From NCBI GenBank assembly GCA_963575645.1, contig OY754465.1:32685501-32749500 (forward strand): a stretch of DNA of 64,000 nt, read 5' to 3'. The notes under the pieces were generated by a model. That model did not search any database. It saw only the letters and a program-made list of their open reading frames with translations, and was not told where the DNA came from. Positions 35,166 through 45,300 of this stretch are shown one piece after another. This DNA is from Xanthostigma xanthostigma (taxonomy: Eukaryota > Arthropoda > Insecta > Raphidioptera > Raphidiidae). A program made the translations under genes and the position numbers. Within the stretch, counting starts at the first letter, position 1. Each line of letters starts with the position of its first letter.

Positions 35166-35718
35166 AATAGTTTACTGTCACATGGTGTTGAGATTAAGTA
35201 CTTCATAGATAACCCTTGATTGAAATCTGTCACAAATTACTGTTTTTCTCATTGTCAAAATAATTAAATTACTCTTTTGTTTGTCATAAAATATTTGTTT
35301 TCATATTAATATTAGTATAGAAGTCAATACCTATACTCATGCTAACTGCAATAATTTAAAGATTGTATCTACACAGAACTCGACGCAAATTAATGTTATA
35401 CATTTTAAAAGTAAATAAATGAAAACGTTTTAAATGAACTACATTACAGACTTTTATTTTCCATAACACAGTGGCTTCTTCAGACAAAGACAAATTAATT
35501 TAAAAAGTTTAGTACTTTTTCGGTATTTAAATTAGCGTAACGTAGAAATTATATATTTAGGAAATAATTATCTATTTATAATAGATAATACAAAATAAAT
35601 ATGCGTGAAACAGAACCTGCAATTTTTCCATTTTAACGGAAATTTATATAAAAAGAAAATAGTTATCTAATGCAATATGTCATTGAATGATATATGAATT
35701 CCGGAACGCTTCTAAAAT
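35166..35718. other. Unassigned stretch
   Basis: AT-rich, no recognisable content. Confidence 0.4.
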
Positions 35719-35901
35719 TTACCGACCTCTTTTAAGATAAAGTCTAAATTGAAAGTACCCTCCGGTTCTATGCATTGACTCTCCTACGAGGGGAATGTAC
35801 TTTAACAGATATTCTTTCTTGAAGATATTTCTATAACAAAATTTGAGGATAAAATCATATTCGTATGTCATCCATATATCATATGAGACCAAGGGATATT
35901 T
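35719..35901 (-). pseudogene. Candidate, apparently eroded, C-terminal exon of the P450 gene
   Basis: On the minus strand, 35901 to 35719 is open for 60 codons ending in TAA. It begins KYPLVSYDIWMTY and later reads IPLVGESMHR, then GGYFQFRLYLKR before the end. The length and pattern fit the last exon of insect CYP4 proteins, which follows the haem cysteine with G-x-K-Y/F-A and ends in a short basic strand. The fit is imperfect. The codon before KYP is TAG, the usual Ala is Pro, and the two bases that would complete the Gly codon of exon 42200-42379 are not preceded by AG. The nearest AG acceptor gives a wrong phase. It could be a decayed exon of this gene, lying 6.3 kb downstream, a relic of a duplicate, or chance. 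The intervening DNA holds two foldback insertions. Confidence 0.4.
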
Positions 35902-37834
35902 CTAGCGGTCGCTTTCACTTATACAGTGTGCATCAATGCTCTACACTACAATTTTATTCGGTGAATTGTGTTGAGTGATTCTTCATTATAGTACAGTTCG
36001 CTAAATAGAGTGGCGAAGCAAAGAAACTTCCTTCTTTTTTCAAGTCAGTTAAAACGACTGAACCGATTTTTAAAAGAATTGCACGAATCAAATAGCGTTG
36101 ACATTTTTTAAATAGGTTAACCTCTCAAGAAGTTATGGCTGAACAAACTGTCATATGGAATTAATAACCTCTTTTTTTAGTCGGTTAAAGTAGCCCTTCG
36201 TTTTCCGTAATTCGATAAAAATAATGTTTGGATTTGTTAATCGATAAAAATACGGCAAAACGATGAAAGGTGGATGTGAGCAGTGGACACAAATTACGAT
36301 TTCGGACCGAGCAGCTCTAGTCCATAATATAAAATCTACGCCATGTTTGTCAGTTTTTCCATTTACGTTTTTTTTCCTTCTCGGTGAGCTAGAAAATTGA
36401 AATTCGGCATGGAATTTTCTGGAAACATGAAAATGTTTTAAAGAATCTTGTATCTGAAAATTCTTAAAAAAGAACGAATGTGTGACCACAAAAAAATCAC
36501 ACGCTAGGATTAGTTCGCGGGTAAAGATTTAAATTTCATCCTCTTCTTCCCTTCAATAATAATCATTTTTTTTTTATCCACAAACTCATTATCTTATCGA
36601 ATTTTTCGAGATCCCAGAAAACTCCTTGCCAATTATAGCAAAACTTATGTCTGTAATAATGCTGATTGTGGGTTTTTGAGTTTCTTTACGACACTTAAAT
36701 GGGAAAATGTTTCCAAAATTTTCGTCTCTCTTTCTGTTTCTATAATACAATAAATAAATCAATATTTGCCATTTTTATGTACATTTATTTTCGAAAAATT
36801 CATACAAAAACTAGAAACTCACCCCAGTATACAGTATTTGTAGGTTCACATAGAATTTAATAATTTTTGAAATTACAAAATGATAATTAAAAGTTTAATA
36901 TTTCTGAGACATTAAAATATATATTATATAAAGCTAGAAAATACAGCTATTATTGTTAAGACACACCCATTGTTACAATGGCATATTAGAAAAATGTAGT
37001 GTCAAATAATGTCACCATCGGGCCTCAATGTCGAATATTTCACTTTTGGGGCGGCTAACTTATCATTTACTCTACAGTGACATATCCAAGTAATCAACCT
37101 TTCTCATATTATTTAAAGTACATTTGTAACTATTTTTTCATTATTATATCATGCGGGGGCTAATTTTTATGTTAGATATAAACTTTCACTCTGGTGAGCA
37201 TAAAAGTGAATCGAAGATGAAAATATTCCCTATTATTAATATTATCTATACCTATATACTACTAATGATTGTATTCGTTTTTCAAATAAAAGGAACGATT
37301 CTAAACAGAACCAAATTCGCAACGTTCCGAGCCGAATTAATCATTTTTTTATTACAATACGGATTGTGCCTTTTTTTAAATACGGGGTGTAATTTTAACT
37401 TGATGGCCACCAACTGGTTTCAGTACAATAGCGTATCGAGCCTTAATATCTTCAAATTTTCTATCACAATGAAAACGATAATGTCTGAGAGCGGTTGTAA
37501 TCATCACCTTTAAAGACATCATTGCATATTTTTGACCTGTATAAAATACAAAATATAAATAAAATAAATATCTCCCATATTATTATGCATTTATGTCACA
37601 GACTGCATAATATATAAATCAGACCGTATATAAAAGATCTATAGTTCGTATATAAAAGGACTGGAGATATTAGTCCGTTTCTGTAATTAGCATATATTTT
37701 ATAAAAGGATTAGTAAATTTACGACCTTACGTTATATGAATTTAATATTCAGACTATATGGGATTTAAAAATTTTTGAATGTCTGTTTTTACCATTCCAA
37801 TTTCCAACCCACAAGTGGGGAATGGTAATGGTAA
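35902..37834. other. Unassigned stretch
   Basis: Open frames 36151-36489 (minus, 112 aa) and 37151-37513 (plus, 120 aa) are not recognisable and lack coding-like composition. 36020-36180 holds 'aaaacgactgaaccgattttta', a phrase common at insect retroelement ends. No gene supported. Confidence 0.35.
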
Positions 37835-38905
37835 CACGCGTCTTGATCCCCCGACTAAATACACCCCGACATAATGTCCCCCGACAAAATATCATCTTGA
37901 CTAAATATCCTACGGGCAAAATATCCCCCGACGTAATGACCCTGAATAAATATTTTGGTGAATTAAGAACCCCATGAAACTGTCTATTGCTCTAGGACAG
38001 TTAAGAAGTCATTTCCAAACAACTGGTCTGCAAGCTAGATATAATTTGGTAAAATTTTACTGAATGAACGGTTTCGATGGTGGCGAATTTAAAACGCCAG
38101 CAACTATCTATTACTATAGGACCGTTGAAGAAGTGATTCCCCTTTGAAACACAGTTTTTTTTTAAAGCAATTACGGGGTCGTGTCGATGCTAAGTAGTAT
38201 TTGGTAAAATTCTATTGAATGGGAACATGCGAAAACTATAACGGGGTATGCGAATTGATTCGCATTGAAACGGGAAGAGGGAAAGGGGGAGTTTCTAAAA
38301 AAAAACAATTACGGGATAAACGATAACGGGGTAAGCGAATTGTTTCACATTGAAACTGGAAGGGGAGAGGAGAGTTTCTAAAAAACAAATCCGGGATGAA
38401 CGATAATGGGGTATGCGAATTGTTTCGCAGTGAAACGGGAGGGGGAAAAAGGGAGTTTCTAAAAAAACAATTCAGAGGTAAACGAAAACGGGGATTGCGA
38501 ATTGTTTCGCATTGAAACTGAAAGAGGGAAAGGGAAGTTTCTAAAAAATAAATCCGGGGTGAACGATAACAGAGTATGCGAATTGTTTCGGAGTGAAACG
38601 GGAAGGAAGAAAGGAGTCTCTAAAAAAACAATTCCGGGGTGAACGATAACGGGGTATGCGAATTGTTTCGCAGTGAAACTGGAAGGGGGAAAGGGGGAAT
38701 TTCTAAAAAAACAATTCCGGGGTGAACGATAACGGCGTATGATGTTTTAAATATTCGTGTCCATTTTAGTGCTTACACTGGTGTGGGATATTTTGTCGAA
38801 GGATATTTTGTCCGAAGGATATTTTGTCGGGGATAGTTTGTCGGGAAATATTTTGTCCGAAGGATATTTTGTCGGGGTATCTTTTGTCGGGTGTTGTAAA
38901 GTCGC
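37835..38905. mobile_element. Foldback with short-tandem-repeat termini enclosing an 81-bp minisatellite
   Basis: The left terminus (37845-37965) is built of degenerate units of CCCCCGACAAAATAT type. The right terminus (38790-38905) is the inverse, with repeated GGATATTTTGTCGGGG and GGATATTTTGTCCGAA. Between them 38230-38740 carries the 81-bp family D array. Tandemly repeated inverted termini are the hallmark of Foldback-type elements. No coding capacity. Confidence 0.7.
38230..38740 (+). repeat. Family D minisatellite, six 81-bp units
   Basis: GCGAATTG occurs at about 38250, 38335, 38415, 38497, 38578 and 38658, spacing 80-84 bp. Each unit has 'cgcattgaaac' or 'cgcagtgaaac', a purine-rich GGGAAGGGGGAAAGGGGGA tract and AATTCCGGGGTGAACGATAA. 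Confidence 0.85.
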
Positions 38906-38929
38906 GTAATCAATGGTAAGAATTTAAGT

Positions 38930-39125
38930 CATAATTCACATTTTGCGACTGTTTGTATATTGGTCTGTTAGTCTGTTAATCTGTTTGACTGTGAGCACGA
39001 TACAAGTCAAACGGATGAACAGATTGAATCCAAGTTTTGGGAGGATGTTTGGTGTGCAATTAAGAACCTCATTGTTTTTGGGGAAAATCGACGTGGACGA
39101 GATATATGCTATAACTGTTTTTTAA
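38930..39125 (+). repeat. Repeat family A, 5' piece (split)
   Basis: Runs from 'tcacattttgcgactgtttg' through 'acggatgaacagattgaatcc' and 'gggaggatgtttggtgtgca' to 'gagatatatgctataact', where family F begins. The continuation lies at 40225-40335 and 41457-41715. Confidence 0.7.
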
Positions 39126-39279
39126 CTTCCCGCTTTAAAAAAAAAAAAATTTTTTTTTTCAAAAATCGAGAAGTTATTGGTTTCACCCCGATTTTCGAAA
39201 ATCGAGTTTTCGCCAGATCTCGACGTTTTGAGGTCCTAGGAAGCTATTGAATTTATTTTGGCGATGATGTCCGTAGGGC

Positions 39280-39310
<31 letters not shown>

Positions 39311-41456
39311 AGGTAAACCTTTTATATCTTTTGAACGGAGTGTCCGACTGAAACGCGGTTTGCAGCATCTGACGTAAACTTGGTGAACTTAGACTTCCTG
39401 AAAATTTGAAACGATTCGGCCCAAAAAATTTTGAGAAATCTTAAAAAAACAAGTTTCAAAAATTTTTTAAAATTTGTTTTTGTAAAATATTTTCTAAGCT
39501 ACTAAACTGATTAATTCCAAAATCTAATCAGCTCTTCTCCTTAACAAACTGCGTCGATTTCCGCAAACCACATCAAAATCGGTTCATTTGTTCACGAGAT
39601 ACCGTGAACGAGAAAATCGTAAAAAAGTGTTTTTTTTAAGTGACTCTTAAAATTGTTATCAGATCGATTTTTTGTAATAAATTACTTTCTTAGGCTAAAA
39701 AAACTGCGTCGATCGCCGCAAACCAGATCAAAATTGGTTCATTTGTTCATGAGATAACGTGAACGAAAAATTAAGAAAAAAGTAGTTTTTTATAATTACT
39801 CGTAAAATTCTTATCAAATCGATTTTTTTGTAATAATTTACTTTCTTAGGTTAAAAAAGCTGCGTCGATCATTGCAAACCGCATCAAAATCGGCTCATTT
39901 GTTCACGAAATATCATAAACGAAAAATTTGTAAAAAAGTTTTTTTAAATTGCTCGTAAAATTCCTATGAGATCGATTTTTCTGTAATAAATTACTTTTTT
40001 AGGTTAAAAAATTGCGTCGACTGCCGCAAATCGCATCAAAATCGGTTCATTTTTTCATGAGATATCGTGAACGAAAATTTCGTAACACAGTGTTTTTTTT
40101 TTTTTGAACTCAAAGAGCTAAAAAATAAACTTCTTGCTATATTTTATATATTTTTGAGCGTTTTGAACTCGAAAATAGCGGGAAGTTACAGGGATGGCCT
40201 GCAAGTTCAAACTTCTTTTCAAATTTTTTTTTTTATAAAGGCTTATTATTCTATTTATTTTTCAAAAAAGTTTTGTAAAAACTTTTTTTCTATACTTTAT
40301 AGTTTCGGAAATATTTTGAAAATGAAAAAAATTTGAAAAGAAGTTTGACCCTACAGGCCATCCCTGTAACTTCCCGCTATTTTCGAGTTCAAAACGCTCA
40401 AAAATATATAAAATATAGCAAGAAGTTTATTTTTTAGCTCTTCGAGCTCAAAAAAAAAAACACATTGTTACGAAATTTTCGTTCATAATATCTCATGAAC
40501 AAATTAACCGATTTTGATGCGATTTGCAGCAGTCGATGCAATTTTTTAACCTAAAAAAGTAATTTATTAAGAAAAATGGATCTCATAAGAATTTTGCGAG
40601 CAATTTAAAAAAAAAAAAAAAACAGTTTTTTACAAATTTTTCGTTCACGATATCTCGCAACAAATGAGCCTATTTCGATGCGGTTTGCGGCGATCGACGC
40701 AGTTTTTAACCTAAGAAAGTAAATTACTACAAAAAAATCGATTTGATAAGAATTTTACGAGTAATTATAAAAAATTCTTTTTTCCTAATTTTTCGTTCAC
40801 GTTATCTCATGAACAAATGAACCAATTTTGATCTGGTTTGTGGCGATCGACGCAGTTTTTTTAGCCTAAGAAAGTAATTTATTACAAAAAAATCGATCTG
40901 ATAACAATTTTAAGAGTCATTTTAAAAAAACACTTTTTTACGATTTTTCGTTCACGGTATCTCATGAACAAATAAACCGATTTTGATGCGGTTTGCGAAA
41001 ATCGACGCAGTTTGTTAAGGAGAAGAGCTGATTAGATTTTGGAATTAATCGGTTTAGTAGTTTAGAAAATATTTTACAAAAACAAATTTTTAAAAATTTT
41101 CGAAACTTGTTTTTTTTAAATTTCTCAAAATTTTTTGGGTCGAATCGTTTCAAATTTTCAGGAAGTCTAAGTTCACCAAGTTCACGTCAGATGCCGCAAA
41201 CCGCGTTTCAGTCGGACACTCCGTTCAAAAGATATAAAATGTTTACATACATACATACACACACACTAACACACCATCACACACACACACACACATACAG
41301 CCCTACGGACATCATCGCCAAAATAGTTTCAATAGCTTCCTAGGACCTCAAAACGTCGAGATCAGGTGAAAACTCGATTTTCGAAAATCGGGGTGAAACC
41401 ATTAACTTCCCGACTTTTGAAAAAAATTTTTTTTTTTTTTGTAAAGCGGGAAGTTA
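39126..41456. mobile_element. 2.3-kb inverted pair of family F units around a family A segment
   Basis: Left unit 39126-40190 and right unit about 40370-41456 are near-perfect inverses. Each unit is itself bounded by AACTTCCCGC and GCGGGAAGTT. Within each are four to five tandem units (about 125 bp) with 'tgcgtcgatcgccgcaaacc', 'aaaatcggttcatttgttc' and 'gagatatcgtgaacgaaaa', plus a (TG)n/(AC)n microsatellite (39287-39312 and 41258-41297). The centre, 40225-40335, is family A sequence in plus orientation. No coding capacity. Confidence 0.85.
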
Positions 41457-41715
41457 AAAATCAGCTGTTCTTTTGTTTTGTAGATCTGTCAAAAATAAAC
41501 TAGTTAAGCATGCTTTGATTGATTTTTACATGACGTGGAACATATTATGTAGGTAACCATGGCAACGAATAGCAAATATCATATTGAATGCTAGCCATTA
41601 CCCGCGTCACCTCACGTGATATCGGAAATGTTATTTTCTTTCTTATACTATATCAAATGTCAAAATTTTGAAGTTGGAATAGTCTCGTCACCCAATTGGC
41701 TGGAATTTTTAGCAT
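41457..41715 (+). repeat. Repeat family A, 3' piece (split)
   Basis: Starts AAATCAGCTGTTCTTTTGTT and ends 'tcgtcacccaattggctggaattttt'. It completes the family A copy interrupted at 39126. Confidence 0.8.
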
Positions 41716-42199
41716 ATAATATATGCAAGCTGTTTTTCCAAAACCTGCTCATTAATACCTATATCATGAATTTTTTTATATTAACAGCGTTTATGTTTAG
41801 GCGTTAACTATGGACAAAATAATAAGCTCAAAAATAAATATCAAAAACGGAAAATCATTTTCATATTCAAAAATACGTAAATTACCCAAATTATATAAAA
41901 TTTTGTAAATGTTATTGGTTTAAGCACACTGATACAATGGATTTGTTGTACTTGGTAAATTTAGTAATTTTCAGATGTATTAGAGTTTAGGATGTACCCA
42001 TTGAAGATGTACTGCTTTACGAGTACTTCGTGCGCACTCTCCGTGTTAATCAAATTGAAGCTACTTTTTCAACGCTGCGTTCGGACTTCTTTTACCTTAC
42101 TTCGTGATTCACACATATTGCTCGAATTCCGAAGTCATCACAAAAGATTTATGATTTCAAAATCACAATAATATATAATAAATAAATAAATAATCTTAC
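41716..42199. other. Region just 3' of the last confirmed P450 exon
   Basis: I searched the minus strand here for a C-terminal P450 exon in all frames and found none. AT-rich, otherwise unassigned. Confidence 0.45.
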
Positions 42200-42379
42200 C
42201 AATACAAATTCGTTGGCCACCTCCAAAAGGTAAATAACTATATGTATGCCGTTGAGCGCATTCCTCTGGCAGGAATCGATCTGGATCAAATTTCAATGGA
42301 TCTTTCCAAAACTTCTCACTTTTATGAATATGACTAGTTATAAAAACTATCGTACAGTTCGCAGGCAACAAATGTTTTT
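42200..42379 (-). CDS. P450 exon: haem-binding loop
   Basis: Acceptor 'gtttctag' before 42379 and donor GTAAGA after 42200. Encodes HLLPANCTIVFITSHIHKS, then FWKDPLKFDPDRF, then the cysteine loop PFGGGQRICIG, which fits FxxGxRxCxG. 180 nt, phase 1 at both ends. The next exon must start with two bases that complete a Gly codon. Confidence 0.93.
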
Positions 42380-45300
42380 CTAGAAACTCAACAAAGTAGT
42401 TTTTTTAAAAATTTCGCTGTAAATTTACATCTCATTATTATTTTATATTATTGACGCTCGACAACTGATGTCGTCAGCGGAAAATTTAATCAGATTTTAC
42501 GCTATAAATTTATTGTGTAAAAACCTGAGTAATTTAATTTTTGCCAATTGCTAAAAAACGAAACCAAAATTAAGGTTAAATAATTTTATGTTCAATTTTC
42601 ATTAGCGACGGAAGGGGGATCTGGTGGGGGTAAAATTTCTCCCTATTGTAAACTGGCGTGTTAAATACCACTCTTTTCAATGTACACTTTTATAAGTTAT
42701 ATCATAATTAATTGTGTAGTTATGGGCCATAGTTTAAGACATTTCCGAAAAAGATAATTATGTTAAGATATTTTTATTTTAACGTTCCGTTATTGAACGT
42801 TTCATAAAAACTGAAGTTATTGATTTCAGTCTGGGGTTGACACTGCGAGTTTTTTTTTTTCTTATGACTCAGAAATTCTTAACTATTTTTATAACCTTCT
42901 TTAATGTATTATAAACACAATAGTAATCAACCTATTGTAACATACTCAGCACCGCTAGAAGTCTCAGGGTTTACCCACAAATCAACGGTTTCCACATTTT
43001 TATATTTGTGGTAATTTTCGAAATAAAATATATCATTTTTTATTTTTATTGAAACCCTAGTCGAGTTACCAACTTACCAAGTTGTATTTCTCCGGATAAG
43101 TTTCGTGCAATAATCGGAAACGGGGGGAAGATTCGCATTGTTTCCTTAATTACACGTTCCATATACGTCAGAGACGCCAAATTTTCTGGTGTTATTGTAC
43201 GATTATGTTCTCCTAATACATCAGTTATTTCTTGATACACTTTTTCCTGTCAAAATAACTTTTTATTTTCATATTACGTAAGAAAATTGCAGTATGTTGA
43301 TGGAACCGAAAATTTTTTTTCGAGAAAAGGTCAGATTCTAATTGTATTACCCTCAAAACCCAAATAAATCGATTAGCAGCTTATATTATACAAAAATGCA
43401 CCGATTTGAATTCTTTTTTTTTAAGTTGTACTTCTTTTGGCGCTTTATAAAAAAGTGATGAGTGAATATTTACTATGCGCTTGCACACTGCAAGATCAAA
43501 ATTAACAGGATAAACTTCCGACTGCAACATCAAAATTAACACGTTAACTTGGACATTTTGTTAAATATTTTGATTTTAAGCACGTTTATCAAAAATTCCA
43601 CTGATGGCGCAGCGACCAAAAATGTAAATTAGTGAATATGATGTCAGGTGATGTTTTATGTAAAAATTATAATATATTATGTGTTTATAAGTTATATACT
43701 ACAGTAACGCTTGATAGAGAGTATTGGTGAATATTATTGAAAACATTTGTTAGTTGTAAATATGAGTGATAGTATCTCACTCCACCCCTCTTGTTATTTT
43801 ATTTCAATAAATTATTTGCATGCAATTTAAATATCTTCTAATAAAACCATTTTTTTATACACAGTAAGGACTCTATGCCTATTAATTTTGTGCCAATGGG
43901 ACAACTGGTTGTCGAAATACAAGCAATTTTGTGCATATTTTGAAGTAAAAAGTGTCGGTTAGAACATTTGTGAAATTTGATAAAAGTTCTTCCTTTTAAT
44001 TTCATTTACCTGTATGTCTGGAAAAATTCCCAGAATCATGAATACAAAACTTGCAATATTAGCCGTTGACTCGTTAGCCTATAAAAAATAATGCAAAACA
44101 TAATATACATAGTGTCTCAAATTGGTTGCCTACGGACAGTAAAGTGACATAGAGAAAATATTCCTGAGCAGAAGAATTCGTAGATATTTTTTGATCCGAT
44201 TCGCGGTTAATAAGATAAATATAAATTAAGGTGACCAGAAGAAAAAAAAATTAAAATACCACTTTCATTCTCGGCGTGAAAAAGAACACGGCGAAAAATA
44301 TACTCACACAATTAGTGTTTCGTGCCATCCGCCCCCAACTTGTGTGTTCTATAACCAAATTGCGTTTTTGCAAAAAATAAACCAGTTAATTGTATATATA
44401 ACAACAAATTGCGCTAGTATTTTGAATCTTTATAATTTTTTTGTTCTTTTTAGACTTTGAAATTTTTTACTACTAATTATATTTAAACTTAAATAATAAA
44501 GAAGAAGAAAAATTGCCGTCGTGGGGTTCGAACCCGCCCTGCCATAATGCGTCTTGAGCTTTACCACAGAGTGTATATTCAAAGCAATGGCACGTCAATC
44601 CGGTGTCGGAGAGGCAACCGGATGGCGAGTGGTAATCTGGGCCTAAGAGTGGTGCAGAACCCCCTGGTAGCGGCCAAAGTGACCCCAAATGGACGGGGGC
44701 GGCGATATGGGGGTGGGGCAAAATCGAAAAATGTTTGAAAAGGCAACCGGATAAAAATGCGGTTGCATTGAAGGAAATACCCTAATTATATAATAAATTT
44801 TTTTTGCCATCCGAAACACGCGGGCCGTTTTTGCACTAGCGAATAAAAAAAAAATAAAAAAAAAACTGAAAAGGCAACCGCTTCAAAATTAGTGAGCATA
44901 CTTATTGACACCACCAAACGTTGGAAAAAAATTGCCATCCGATCCTGATGGGCAGTTTCGGAGAAACAACCCCTCAAAGTCGCCGAAAAACCCTTTTTTT
45001 CGCTTTTTTCAACAATAAGTAAAAAAAACACACTAAAAATTGTTCAAATCGGATGGCATTCGAAATTTATACTGTTCTAAGTACAAATAATAGTGTGTAT
45101 CAATGCCATCCGATTTCGATTAAATTTACCCCTATTTAGCCAACCCCCAAAACTCAATAACAATAAAAATAATGCCATACGCTGCATAAAATTGTTATTT
45201 TCACCAGTTTTGAGGGGTGGCTAAATAGGGGTAAATTTAATCGAAATCGGATGGCATTGATACACACTATTATTTGTACTTAGAACAGTATAAATTTCGA

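Noticed and set aside
36151..36489. 112-aa minus-strand frame considered as a missing P450 exon
   Set aside because: No P450 motif in any part; does not provide the phase required after 42200.
37151..37513. 120-aa frame with hydrophobic stretches
   Set aside because: Hydrophobicity comes from T-rich codons; no signal peptide pattern, motif or splice support.
38230..38740. Possible CRISPR-like array from regularly spaced repeats
   Set aside because: Units are directly adjacent and similar along their whole 81 bp, without unique spacers, and the genome is eukaryotic.
41716..42137. Expected position of the P450 C-terminal exon
   Set aside because: All three minus-strand frames were read; none shows the G-x-K/R-F/Y-A start or the terminal basic strand.
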